From Mariniblastus fucicola (lineage in GTDB: Bacteria > Planctomycetota > Planctomycetia > Pirellulales > Pirellulaceae), in assembly GCF_008087665.1 (NCBI RefSeq), contig NZ_CP042912.1, positions 4,464,001-4,528,000 on the forward strand: DNA of 64,000 nucleotides, in the 5' to 3' direction. The notes beneath the pieces were generated by a model. That model had not been told where the DNA came from. It saw only the letters and a program-made list of their open reading frames with translations, and searched no databases. The translations under genes were made by a program, and so were the position numbers. Below are positions 27,451 to 36,390 of the stretch, one piece after another. Position 1 is the stretch's first letter, and every line of letters begins with the position of its first letter.

Positions 27451-27691
27451 GATGCCGTGGAGCGTGAGTTCCGCTGATACCAGACGTTCAGCGTGACGGC
27501 TGAATTTCCCATCCAGTCGACTTTCGCCATCGAAAAGGCAGGACAGCCAGTGCATAAGCCCGTGTTTGAACATGAAAATGCGGCATTCCTTCGCACTTTG
27601 CTAGCAGAATTTCTCTAGGGCTCACGGCGACAAAAAACTACTATTCGCGGACCTCTCTGCCTTCGCCGAATTACCCAGTCACAAGAACTTC

Positions 27692-30600
27692 GTGTCTCCG
27701 TACAGAGCCCATCTTTATAATCGCAACCAGAGCGACTCCGAGCCATCGTCGCTCGCGCGCGGAGCGTGGGCAACGGTAAAGCTGACGGCGTTCCTATCCG
27801 TCGTCGGAATCGCCGGATGGCTGTTCTTTCAGGATCAGATTCAGTCGAAACTGGGCTCCGCTGTCGAAAACAAATGTAACCTCGCACTTCAGGGAACAGG
27901 TGTCGCCACATCGATTGGAAACGCCCAGTTCTTTGACGGACAAGGCATGTTGCTATCAAACATGCATGTCAAAGCTCCGAATGTGTCGCTCACCGCCTAC
28001 GAAACCTTTCTGTCGATGCGCTCCAACACGACCGACCTGGTCACGGGAAGCTGCAAAGTCGATGGTGTGGAGATGCGCCGAGTCCAATTGGAAGTTTCCC
28101 GCTCCCCGAACGAGCCTTTCGACTTCAGCGTCTTTTCAAAGCTTGCCGAATCGATCGAAAAAGCAACGCAAGGAGAAGACAAACAACTGATCCCAATCGC
28201 TCTGCTCGATTCGCAAATCCGAATTATCGATCGCACAACGAACTCCGAAAAAACGCTCTCGGACATCAATCTGCGAATCACCCCGATCGATCATGAAGGC
28301 CGCATCATTCTCCAATACGTCGCCACGGCGGCATCGATAGAAGTCCAACACGTCGTCCTGAAAGGATTCCTGGATCCGGAATCCGGACAGTGGAACGTGG
28401 ACCTGAAATTGGACAACGCTGCGATCAGCGATGATCTAATTGCTTTACTCCCTCGCCAGACGCAGGCGAAACTTGGTTCGATCCAGATGCTGTCCAGCCG
28501 AGTAGACGGGTCGGTTCAGGCGAATGGCAATTGGCGAACGAACGAGATTCGATGGTTTGAAGGCAACGGTTCGGTCAGCCAACTTTCAGTTGCACATAAG
28601 CGATTGCCTTCGGACGTTCGCAACGCATCCGCAAAGTTTTCATTCTCGCCAGAAGGTGTAACGGTCAGCGAAATCTTCGGGCAAATGGGAACTTCGCCAT
28701 TCACCGCCCATTTTAAACTTTCCGACCTTATGCAGCCGACCAGCTGGCAGTTGGCGGGGCAGCTACAAGATTTCCAACTGGACCGCTCACCGAACACAAT
28801 ACGAGCGATGCCTGCTTCTGCCCATCGCTTTCTGGAAGACTTTCAACCGCAAGGCGAATTCGACTTTCAGTTTGACCTGTCGTTCGACGGAACGCGAATC
28901 ACGAAAACGATCGACGCTTACATTGAGGGGCTGGCGTTCAATTTCAACAAGTTCCCCTATCCGATGACGGACTGCAACGGCGTTGCTCACTGGGTCAATG
29001 ACCAAGTCACTTACGAGCTCAAACATGAAACGCGTGACCAGGTCATGACGGCCAAAGGGTTCGTTAACAATCCGGGAGCCGATGCAACCTGGCGATGCGA
29101 CCTGAACATTGAACAGGGCAGGCTCCCGTTTGACGACAAGCTACTGGCCGCGATCGACGCAAATCCTCCGATGGCAAAGATCGTACGGGCCTTCGATGCA
29201 CGCGGTTGGATCACTGGAAACGGCACGCTTCAGAAACGGACCAGCGGAGGCGATGTTGAGAAACGATTCAACTTTGACGTCTCCGACATGACGATGCGCC
29301 ACGAGCGATTCCCCTACCTGATCGAGGGCGTTACAGGATCCATCGCGTCAGTCAACAGGTCCTTTCGGTTTGAGGATCTCAGTGGCCGCAGTGAGGACGG
29401 AAAAATCCTTTGCAATGGCACGTGGAACCCGGAAACAGGACTGAACGTTCGGTATCTTTGCAACAACATTGAGCTGGATGATCGTTTACGACGCGCCTTG
29501 AGAGCCGAACTGAAAGAAGTTTGGGATGGATTCCGCCCAAAGGGAACTGTCGAAATGATGACGGTCGACATGACCATGAAACCAGATGAAAAGGAATGCA
29601 ACCTTGTACTCGATGCGATGCTCAACGGAGAAAATGAGGGTATCCGAAACAGCAACCTGTCGATCGATCCGACGTGGTTTCCGTACGAGCTGAACAACCT
29701 TGCGGGAACTCTGGTCGTCGGCAACGGTGGTGTGAGACTGCAAAAATTCAAAGGTCAGCACGGCCGCACAATTGTCGAGTGCGATGGCGACGGATCATAC
29801 TCGAGTGACGGTTGGGACATGCGTCTGTCCAATCTTTTGACCCGATCCCTGCGAGCTGACGAGCCTTTGCTACGAGCTCTTCCGGAGTCGCTTGCCAGAC
29901 CGATTCAGTACATGAAGTTTAACGGACTGTTGAATGTACAAGGCACCATGACGCTGGCCAGTCGATATCGAAAGCCGGCGATTCAGTTCGCAAGCCATGC
30001 TCCTGCCAACCATGCCCAAGCTTTCAACGCTGGAACCCGCAGCAACTACCCCGCGAACCAGGCTTCGTACGTGCAACGTGCTTCCGCAGTACAGCCCGTC
30101 AATTCTGGCCCGTCTGCTCCAAAAGTTTCCATGGGATGGGATTTGCGTTTTGATATGAACCAGGCAGAAATGTTTCTGGGTATTCCAATCGAGAACGTCT
30201 TCGGCTGGTTCCAGTTGATCGGGCAATACGACGGCGAAAACGTAGAATGCCGCGGCTCGGTTAACCTTGACTCGCTAACGATCTACGAAGCTCAAATCAC
30301 GAAAGTTCGCGGCCCCGTCTGGTTCGACAATTACCAGGCACTGGCGGGCGGAATGATCAACGAACTTTCGACCAGCGGCACGCCCTCGCCATCGATCGAA
30401 GGCGAAATGTACGGTGGAATCGTCAGACTCGACACGGCGATCAGCTCAGACAAGGAAGGCCGCTTTGTGATTCAGACAACACTGGCCGATGGGAACCTTC
30501 GCCAACTTGCTCAAGAGTTTTCCCCCAACCTGGAGGATGTCGAGGGGCGAACTTTTGCCGCCCTCCAAATGCAGGGCAATGCCAGCGGCACGCATACCTG

Positions 30601-31027
30601 TCGTGGCAGCGGGCAAATCCATTTGCGTGACGCAAAAATCTACGAGCTCCCGCCCATGATGCGATTGCTGAAACTTTTCATGCCGGTCCGGCGGATCAAC
30701 GATGTGGCATTCGATAGCGGCGACATCTTTTTCGAAGTCAACGGCGAGAATATCGACGTCAAACGAATGGAATTCAATGGCGACACAATTTCGATTATCG
30801 GCAACGGTCAAATGAACATGAACCACGATCTGGATCTGAACTTTTACTCGGTCATGGGCCGAAACCGCATCAACATCCCACTCATCAGCGATCTTTACCG
30901 CCGCAGCAGCCAGAAATTCATGTGGATCAATGTCGGTGGCACCGCCGAAGACCCAAAAATCAGCAAGGAAATCCTACCTGAGCTAAATGATTCGCTACGA
31001 CAACTTTTTCAGTATGACGTTCCTTGA
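27692..31027 (+). CDS. Very large AsmA-like/TamB-like envelope protein
   Basis: 1111 residues starting at GTG 27692. One membrane segment near residue 28-48 (LTAFLSVVGIAGWLFFQDQI), then a long beta-rich periplasmic body with repeats of short strand patterns and polar turns, ending with MGRNRINIPLISDLYRRSSQ and VGGTAEDPKISKEILPELND. That ending matches AsmA-like C-terminal regions of bridge-like lipid transfer proteins (AsmA/TamB/YhdP), which carry phospholipids between membranes along a hydrophobic groove. A Pro/Ala/Gln/Ser-rich insert lies at about residue 765-805 (AFNAGTRSNYPANQASYVQR). It is a single gene upstream of dapF, with 92 bp between them. Identity within the family is uncertain. 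Confidence 0.72.
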   Translation: MSPYRAHLYNRNQSDSEPSSLARGAWATVKLTAFLSVVGIAGWLFFQDQIQSKLGSAVENKCNLALQGTGVATSIGNAQFFDGQGMLLSNMHVKAPNVSLTAYETFLSMRSNTTDLVTGSCKVDGVEMRRVQLEVSRSPNEPFDFSVFSKLAESIEKATQGEDKQLIPIALLDSQIRIIDRTTNSEKTLSDINLRITPIDHEGRIILQYVATAASIEVQHVVLKGFLDPESGQWNVDLKLDNAAISDDLIALLPRQTQAKLGSIQMLSSRVDGSVQANGNWRTNEIRWFEGNGSVSQLSVAHKRLPSDVRNASAKFSFSPEGVTVSEIFGQMGTSPFTAHFKLSDLMQPTSWQLAGQLQDFQLDRSPNTIRAMPASAHRFLEDFQPQGEFDFQFDLSFDGTRITKTIDAYIEGLAFNFNKFPYPMTDCNGVAHWVNDQVTYELKHETRDQVMTAKGFVNNPGADATWRCDLNIEQGRLPFDDKLLAAIDANPPMAKIVRAFDARGWITGNGTLQKRTSGGDVEKRFNFDVSDMTMRHERFPYLIEGVTGSIASVNRSFRFEDLSGRSEDGKILCNGTWNPETGLNVRYLCNNIELDDRLRRALRAELKEVWDGFRPKGTVEMMTVDMTMKPDEKECNLVLDAMLNGENEGIRNSNLSIDPTWFPYELNNLAGTLVVGNGGVRLQKFKGQHGRTIVECDGDGSYSSDGWDMRLSNLLTRSLRADEPLLRALPESLARPIQYMKFNGLLNVQGTMTLASRYRKPAIQFASHAPANHAQAFNAGTRSNYPANQASYVQRASAVQPVNSGPSAPKVSMGWDLRFDMNQAEMFLGIPIENVFGWFQLIGQYDGENVECRGSVNLDSLTIYEAQITKVRGPVWFDNYQALAGGMINELSTSGTPSPSIEGEMYGGIVRLDTAISSDKEGRFVIQTTLADGNLRQLAQEFSPNLEDVEGRTFAALQMQGNASGTHTCRGSGQIHLRDAKIYELPPMMRLLKLFMPVRRINDVAFDSGDIFFEVNGENIDVKRMEFNGDTISIIGNGQMNMNHDLDLNFYSVMGRNRINIPLISDLYRRSSQKFMWINVGGTAEDPKISKEILPELNDSLRQLFQYDVP

Positions 31028-31119
31028 CTTACAGAGGCTGTGTACCCGTGCGACAGCCGACGTTAGAATCACGCTAAATCGAATTTAGAAACCGCGTTCA
31101 TTTTCAACAACTATCGCCA

Positions 31120-31971
31120 ATGAAGTTTACCAAAATGCATGGAGCCGGAAACGACTACGTGTATGTCGATTGCTTTAACCATGATACTCCAGCTGACCCA
31201 GCCGCGACGGCGATCGCTGTTTCTGATCGCCACAAGGGCATCGGCGCCGATGGGCTGATCCTGATTCGCCCTTCCGAGGTTGCAGATGCGCGAATGCAAA
31301 TGTTCAACGCTGACGGATCCGAAGCAGAGATGTGCGGCAACGGAGTTCGTTGCGTGGCAAAGTACATCTACGATCATGACATTTGCAAACAGGACTCCGT
31401 GAAGATCGAAACGGGAGCCGGGACACTATCGATCGACCTTGTCGCCAACGATGGCAAAGTCGAACAGGCGAAAGTCGACATGGGCGAACCGATTCTGATC
31501 GCCGACCTGATCCCGACTACGCTGTCCGGCGACGCAAAGATGTCTCCAGTCGTTGACGTACCACTGGATATAGACGGACAAACGTTTGACGTCACCTGCG
31601 TCTCGATGGGCAATCCTCATTGCGTCATTTTCGTCGACAAAGCAACGGACGAACTGGTCCACGGCATTGGACCATTGATCGAAAATGATCCACGGTTTCC
31701 CGCCCGAGTTAACGTTGAGTTTATCGAACTGGTTTCACCCAGCGAAGTCCGCCAGCGCACCTGGGAACGCGGCAGCGGCGAAACGATGGCTTGCGGAACG
31801 GGTGCCAGTGCCGTTTGCGTTGCGGGAGTCTTGTCTGGTCGCACCGAACGGAAAATCACCAACCATTTGCTTGGTGGGACTTTGATTTTGGAATGGGACG
31901 AGACAACGAATCACGTTTTCAAAACTGGACCGGCGGTTGAAGTATTTTCCGGATGTTGGCAGGAAGCTTAA
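31120..31971 (+). CDS. dapF: Diaminopimelate epimerase
   Basis: 283 residues, family length. DapF inverts LL- to meso-diaminopimelate in lysine and peptidoglycan synthesis, in the cytoplasm, without a cofactor. The two catalytic cysteines are visible in [16 protein letters not shown] (Cys72) and [12 protein letters not shown] (about Cys227). The start [17 protein letters not shown] and the Gly-rich [10 protein letters not shown] are typical. Its presence agrees with peptidoglycan in planctomycetes. The next gene begins 28 bp after the stop on the same strand, so the two may be co-transcribed. Confidence 0.96.
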   Translation: MKFTKMHGAGNDYVYVDCFNHDTPADPAATAIAVSDRHKGIGADGLILIRPSEVADARMQMFNADGSEAEMCGNGVRCVAKYIYDHDICKQDSVKIETGAGTLSIDLVANDGKVEQAKVDMGEPILIADLIPTTLSGDAKMSPVVDVPLDIDGQTFDVTCVSMGNPHCVIFVDKATDELVHGIGPLIENDPRFPARVNVEFIELVSPSEVRQRTWERGSGETMACGTGASAVCVAGVLSGRTERKITNHLLGGTLILEWDETTNHVFKTGPAVEVFSGCWQEA

Positions 31972-31999
31972 GCTCGGGTTGCAACACTCGAAAGGAAAA

Positions 32000-32791
32000 A
32001 TGGAAAAGGATTTCGAAGTACCGCTGAAGCTGCGACTGATGGGTCAGACCACGGCGATGATTCTTCCTCGGTTGATCAGTTTGCTTGATATCAAGATCGC
32101 TCATTACGATCGCAGCGCCGATCCCGCGCGCCCGGAATACAACGAGCACATGGTATTCTCGTTTTGGCACGAGTTCATCGGCGTCATTCTGCCGCGATGG
32201 GGACATACGCCGCTGAGTATCCTCGCTTCCCAACACCGCGATGGCGAATGGGTCAGCCAAACTGCGTTGGCGTTGGGACTGAGAATCGTCCGCGGAAGCT
32301 CAACTCGCGGCGGAGCCTCGGCAATTCGAAAATTGAAGAAGCAGTGCAAGGAAACCAGTTTGGCAATCACTCCCGACGGCCCACGTGGTCCAAGGCGAAA
32401 GATGGCGATCGGACCTGTGTTTATGGCTTCACGTTTGGGCATGCCCTTCGTTCCGCTGGGAATTGGCGTCAACGACGCTTGGCGACTCAACACATGGGAC
32501 TCGTTCGCAATCCCCAAACCGATGTCGCGAGTCCGAATCATTTTTGGGCCCAAAATCGACATCCCCCCCAAGGCAAAGAGGGATGAACTGGAATCGATTC
32601 GCCAATCGGTCGAGGATCTGATGAACGACCTCAGCGACCAGGCTGAATCGTGGGCCTGTTCTGGCCAAAACATGTTAGGGGAACAGCCGTTCACTCGAGT
32701 TCGTCGCCGCAAAGTTATTTTCGACTCGAAGCCAGTACGTGAAACGTTTCGGCCCGAGCTAAAGATTATCCGCAGCAACGAAGTGGCGTAG
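32000..32791 (+). CDS. Lysophospholipid acyltransferase family protein (DUF374)
   Basis: 263 residues from ATG 32000, which has AAAGGA six bases upstream; a TTG at 31937 inside dapF would add 21 unsupported residues. The motif VFSFWHEFIGVIL (His with a following acidic residue) and RGSSTRGGASAIRKL, ITPDGPRGPRRK and GIGVNDAWRL mark the DUF374 group of LPLAT-fold acyltransferases, which includes proteins of lipid A or lipoprotein type. The HX4D motif of true glycerol-phosphate acyltransferases is here H-E-F-I-G, so Asp is missing as in the rest of DUF374. It should act at the inner membrane. Probable operon with dapF. A 23-bp tandem duplication begins two bases after its stop. Confidence 0.8.
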   Translation: MEKDFEVPLKLRLMGQTTAMILPRLISLLDIKIAHYDRSADPARPEYNEHMVFSFWHEFIGVILPRWGHTPLSILASQHRDGEWVSQTALALGLRIVRGSSTRGGASAIRKLKKQCKETSLAITPDGPRGPRRKMAIGPVFMASRLGMPFVPLGIGVNDAWRLNTWDSFAIPKPMSRVRIIFGPKIDIPPKAKRDELESIRQSVEDLMNDLSDQAESWACSGQNMLGEQPFTRVRRRKVIFDSKPVRETFRPELKIIRSNEVA

Positions 32792-32792
32792 A

Positions 32793-32837
32793 GCGTCGAT
32801 TGACTCAGAGCTTTGGCGTCGATTGACTCAGAGCTTT
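32793..32837. repeat. 23-bp tandem duplication just after an acyltransferase gene
   Basis: The sequence GCGTCGATTGACTCAGAGCT plus TT (22 identical bases) occurs twice with a period of 23 bases (32793 and 32816). It starts directly after the stop codon and is recent by its perfect identity. No function seen; may be a small slippage event in non-coding DNA. Confidence 0.75.
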
Positions 32838-32875
32838 AAAACGCTCGATCGCCTGCTTGAAAGGGCTCGACAATC

Positions 32876-33301
32876 CTACTCAGGCAGGTCGCGAGTATGA
32901 TCAAACATTTTTCGCATCGCTGCCTTTGGCTTCCATCCGTGGTAAACCCGCGGGTCCGAAATTCCGTCGGCAGAATAATAGATCATGGCCGGCATCGAGC
33001 TGATACCTTTGGCTTCCAACTGAGCCACGCCGCCGGGGCCGAGGGTTCGGACATCCACGGTGCGGACTCTGTATCCTTCTGTTTTCAATTCGGCGACCGC
33101 CGAGTCCTGCTTTCTGCAGCGACTGGAGTTTCAGCCTCCGGCAATGTAGTACAGCGTCAGTTCGCCGACCGGTTTGAAACCTTCCGGCAATCCGGGATCG
33201 GCTGCCGAAAGCGTTGGCAGGCTAACACATACGACTGCCGCGCCGACCGGAACAAGAAACCCGATGGCGCAGACGGCAATCAAAAACAGTTTTTGTGGCA
33301 C
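32876..33301 (-). CDS. Thioredoxin-like protein interrupted by one in-frame TGA
   Basis: Read leftward from GTG 33301, the frame encodes 141 codons: a signal or membrane segment (LFLIAVCAIGFLVPVGAAVV, 5-24), then a thioredoxin-like fold with LTLYYIAGG (48-56), TGA at codon 57 (33131-33133), then NSSRCRKQD, AELKTEGYRVRTVDV, SSMPAMIYYSADG and AAMRKMFDHTRDLP. Sequence on both sides of the TGA fits a single thioredoxin domain in one frame. Cys62 matches the second Cys of CxxC, and the TGA is five residues before it, so it does not sit exactly on the first Cys position. It could be a selenocysteine codon (a hairpin follows), a nonsense mutation from TGG or TGC, or a sequence error. The gene lies 189 bp after a MauE/DoxX/HTTM-like membrane gene on the same strand. 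Confidence 0.6.
33103..33124 (-). other. Hairpin just downstream of the in-frame TGA
   Basis: On the coding strand, AGTC-G-CTGC-AGAAA-GCAG-GACT: two 4-bp stem blocks with one bulged G and a 5-base loop with G second. It starts six bases after the TGA and its loop starts 15 bases after it. This geometry is close to, but at the short end of, the bacterial SECIS elements as I recall them. Free-energy and conservation tests were not possible. Confidence 0.4.
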
Positions 33302-33490
33302 AGTGATTCTCCCATAGTCATCTCAGGAAAATCCTAGGTCGCCGCCAGCTGCATGACGGCATCTGCAACCGACGCTGCGTGGACACAGGCACTACAACGC
33401 CGATCGAGTGCGGATAAAAAGGTTTGTGGCGACCATGCGTGCGGTCAAATGACAAACCGGTGCAACCGAGATCGCCATCGGCGAATCAGC

Positions 33491-34696
33491 TCAGTTTTCC
33501 GGCAACGCTACCGCCGAACTCGATCGACGCCCGGTCATCGGGTGCGACGGACCATATTCAATCAGCTTTGCCAGACCTTGCATATCGTTCGCTCGCAGCC
33601 AGCGAAGGACCGCAGATTTTTGAAACCGAGCCTGTGGATAGATCGGCACACCCAGCTCATCCAACGACCAACGATCCATCGCAAATCGACTGCTTCCGGG
33701 CATCTTCTGTGACTCCACAAAGTATGGCTGAAGCAGAACGTCGATGCGATCTCGAGCCACATCGGAAACGAGCAATTCGACCCGAGAATTGCTGGGCGAA
33801 TACAAACCCCAAGCCAGCCAATGATCCCAGTACTGAACCGGACGTAGCAACGGCCCGAAAAGCACCACCATTGAAAAGACGACACCCAACCGCTGAACGG
33901 TCCCCACTCGTTCGTTCGCCTGCCGACGCCCCGTCGCGTCAGTGGACTGAGCGTTTGACAGGAACAGCCAATAGACCAACAGGATCGACATCCCATTCCA
34001 AATAACGACAGGCCAGCGATGAGACAAACCGACTGGCGACAGCACCAGCATCAACAAAACGTGCAACACGATCGCCAACCACGCCGCAAGTTTTCGCGTT
34101 GGCTGGAATATTAATCCGACTGCAATCAACAGTTCTCCGACAGGGAAAAGCAGTACCAGCTTTGCCCTCAAAGCATCGGAAAGCGAATCAACACGGACCA
34201 CGGACGCCGTCCAGCCAAGAATGACGTCGAGGAACTCTTGCCCGGTGGTATGCACAAACTGATAGTCAAATTTCCCGATCGCCGAAAACAGATAGATGGA
34301 GATCAACAGCCGCGCGGCCCACCGTCTGGCTTCGTCGATCGGCATACTCGCCAACAACGTAGCGATGATGAAAGCCTGCCAGGCCCAAGGTTGCAGGCAG
34401 TGTTGATTGCAGCAGAACAAAATGGAAAATGCGGCTGAGACGCAAACCGCCGCCCAACGGAACTTGATCACTCCCGACGCCAATCCAACCAGACCAACAA
34501 CAAGCACCGTTGTGCCAAAATATTGAAGCAACGACAGCCACGCGCCATCGTGGACATCAAAAATGGGAACTCGTGGGAAATCCGAAAATCCGGGCAACCA
34601 GAGCTTCCATGAAAAAGCTAACAGAACAGCAACAAACGCAGCCCAAATCTGAAGGACCGTTCGATCTGTGTCTCCCAATTTTTCTTGCTGATCCAT
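33491..34696 (-). CDS. MauE/DoxX- or HTTM-like multi-pass membrane protein
   Basis: 401 residues from ATG 34696, which overlaps the TGA of the pseudouridine synthase gene by one base (TGATG). About eight to ten hydrophobic segments are visible. Text such as CCNQHCLQPWAWQAFIIATL and LFSAIGKFDYQFVHTTGQEF, with the ISIYLFSAIGKF pattern, resembles the MauE/DoxX redox-associated membrane proteins and the HTTM group related to vitamin K-dependent carboxylase. The C-terminal region (after about 280) is soluble (RVELLVSDVARDRIDVLLQP). The gene is followed by the thioredoxin-like gene; MauE/DoxX-type proteins often act with thioredoxin-like partners, so a redox pair is a reasonable but unproved idea. 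Confidence 0.68.
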   Translation of the reverse strand: MDQQEKLGDTDRTVLQIWAAFVAVLLAFSWKLWLPGFSDFPRVPIFDVHDGAWLSLLQYFGTTVLVVGLVGLASGVIKFRWAAVCVSAAFSILFCCNQHCLQPWAWQAFIIATLLASMPIDEARRWAARLLISIYLFSAIGKFDYQFVHTTGQEFLDVILGWTASVVRVDSLSDALRAKLVLLFPVGELLIAVGLIFQPTRKLAAWLAIVLHVLLMLVLSPVGLSHRWPVVIWNGMSILLVYWLFLSNAQSTDATGRRQANERVGTVQRLGVVFSMVVLFGPLLRPVQYWDHWLAWGLYSPSNSRVELLVSDVARDRIDVLLQPYFVESQKMPGSSRFAMDRWSLDELGVPIYPQARFQKSAVLRWLRANDMQGLAKLIEYGPSHPMTGRRSSSAVALPEN

Positions 34697-35439
34697 CAAA
34701 CTTCTTCATTGGACTCGATCGCGTGCTGCCGCAGGCTGGACAACGCTTGCTCAAATTCTACTCCGGGATCCGCTTCGATATCGACTACAACGTCCGTGAC
34801 CGGATGCACGAAAGAGAACGCTTTTGCCACCAACAGTAATCGCATCACTCCGAACTGCTCGCGAAACAAGCGGTTGTGCCGTCGGTCTCCATAGGTCGTG
34901 TCGCCGACAATCGGATTGGCCATGTGGTTGAAGTGTCGCCGCAATTGGTGCTTACGCCCAGTCAAAGGCCTTGCTTCCACCAGCGAATATCGACTCTGCG
35001 GATACTTGCCCGCAGAAAAAGGCACGGTCCAGGATTCCAAAGTTCGATACTCCGTGATCGCGGACTGGGCTGGTTTGTCTTTACGAGCTTTCGCATCGGT
35101 CGCCCGGTCCTGTTTCTCCACAAGCGGCTCATCCCAATGTCTCGTCTTTGCAGTCCGGCCACGAACAATCGCGAGATACATTTTACTGACCTCGCGATCG
35201 GCGAACTGAGCAGAGACGGCTCTCGCAGAATCCTTGTTCAACGCAAACAGCAAAACGCCAGACGTCGGTCGATCAATTCGGTGGACTGGAAACACTGGTT
35301 GACCAATTTGATCGCGCAACATCTGCAATGCAAACTCGCGAGCGTAAACGTCGACTTTGCTACGATGCACAAGCAATCCGGCAGGCTTGTCGATCGCAAC
35401 GAAATGATCATCGCGGTAGAGAATGGTAAGAGTTTGCAT
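34696..35439 (-). CDS. RNA pseudouridine synthase (RluA/TruC type)
   Basis: 247 residues, short like TruC. The catalytic motif HRIDRPTSGVLLFAL (about 53-67) holds the essential Asp. LVEARPLTGRKHQLRRHF is the second conserved block (RluA-type substrate loop), and ILYRDDHFVAIDKPAGLLVH opens the domain. There is no S4 RNA-binding domain, which favours TruC (tRNA position 65) over RluC/RluD. It acts in the cytoplasm. First gene of a leftward group: pseudouridine synthase, membrane protein (1-base overlap), thioredoxin-like gene. Exact target RNA not known. Confidence 0.88.
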   Translation of the reverse strand: MQTLTILYRDDHFVAIDKPAGLLVHRSKVDVYAREFALQMLRDQIGQPVFPVHRIDRPTSGVLLFALNKDSARAVSAQFADREVSKMYLAIVRGRTAKTRHWDEPLVEKQDRATDAKARKDKPAQSAITEYRTLESWTVPFSAGKYPQSRYSLVEARPLTGRKHQLRRHFNHMANPIVGDTTYGDRRHNRLFREQFGVMRLLLVAKAFSFVHPVTDVVVDIEADPGVEFEQALSSLRQHAIESNEEV

Positions 35440-35538
35440 CGCTTTAAAAATTAAGCTGCAAGCCGGGGCGACTGAGAAATCGGGAGTATGCAGATTTCGC
35501 CGCTTGGCCCAAACGGATCAAGCGGTAAAACAATCGGG

Positions 35539-36390
35539 CTACTGTTTCAGTGCCGGCAGGAAAAAGTTCAATTGAACTCTGATCAAACCAGCCCACTTTT
35601 TATAGCCATCCGCATTCAAGTGCAGCTTGTCCTCAACAAAGAATTCTGACTTTGGCGTGCCGTCCACATTCAAGTAATGCTGGGCGGTCGCGATGAAGAA
35701 CGTATTGTCGGTCGTCAAAGCAATCTCGCGAAGCATCGCATTCAGTTCACGTGTTTTACTCCACGACGAAAATCTGCTTTCCGTTGGCGTAATTTCGATG
35801 ATGAACACAGGAGCATCTGGCCGGTGGGATTTGGACACTCGAATGATCTCCCGCACCGCGCAATCGACCTCTGCTGGCGACGAATCGTTATCGTTACCGG
35901 AAACATCATTGGCCGCAAACAGCACCAAGGCCCGATACTTGTGTAGGGCGAGAATCCGATCGGCGAACAAGACCATATCTACATATTTCGCGCCACCGTA
36001 CCCGCGGTTGATCGCAGGAAAGGTGACGAGGTCTTCGTTCATTGTCTTCCAACGACGAATGCTGCTACTGCCAAAAAACAACAACGCATCTTCTGACCAC
36101 TTGCCGCGCGCATTTTCGGCAGCACTGCGGGCTTCCATTTTGAGTATTGTTTCTTCCCACTTCTCGACACCACGGTCACGATACTTTTCCAGCAACGATT
36201 CGAGCGTGAGCTTCGACGAGTCCTTGGTTTCCGGGTCCGCATCGACCGGCGACGCGACAGGAGGAGTGACAGAATGTTCTGCGTCTTGCTGGGCAGAACA
36301 ATCAGCGGCGAAACAAAAGACAAACGCCAAAGCGACGGCAATCAAGCCAGCGACTTTGGCGTTCAAAATTTCAGGGCTCAATGAGCTCAT
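35539..36390 (-). CDS. Secreted SGNH/GDSL-type hydrolase
   Basis: 283 residues from ATG 36390. That start overlaps the TGA of the upstream isomerase gene by four bases (ATGA), so translation is probably coupled; the in-frame start at 36471 inside the isomerase is less likely. A signal peptide (about AKVAGLIAVALAFVFCFA) precedes a linker and the hydrolase domain: block I LLFFGSSSIRRW with the nucleophile Ser, block III LFAANDVSGND, and block V EDKLHLNADGYKKW with Asp and His. This pattern fits planctomycete periplasmic GDSL esterases that act on acetylated sugars. Its pairing with a Tat-exported sugar isomerase-like protein suggests use of an acylated carbohydrate. Confidence 0.86.
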   Translation of the reverse strand: MSSLSPEILNAKVAGLIAVALAFVFCFAADCSAQQDAEHSVTPPVASPVDADPETKDSSKLTLESLLEKYRDRGVEKWEETILKMEARSAAENARGKWSEDALLFFGSSSIRRWKTMNEDLVTFPAINRGYGGAKYVDMVLFADRILALHKYRALVLFAANDVSGNDNDSSPAEVDCAVREIIRVSKSHRPDAPVFIIEITPTESRFSSWSKTRELNAMLREIALTTDNTFFIATAQHYLNVDGTPKSEFFVEDKLHLNADGYKKWAGLIRVQLNFFLPALKQ

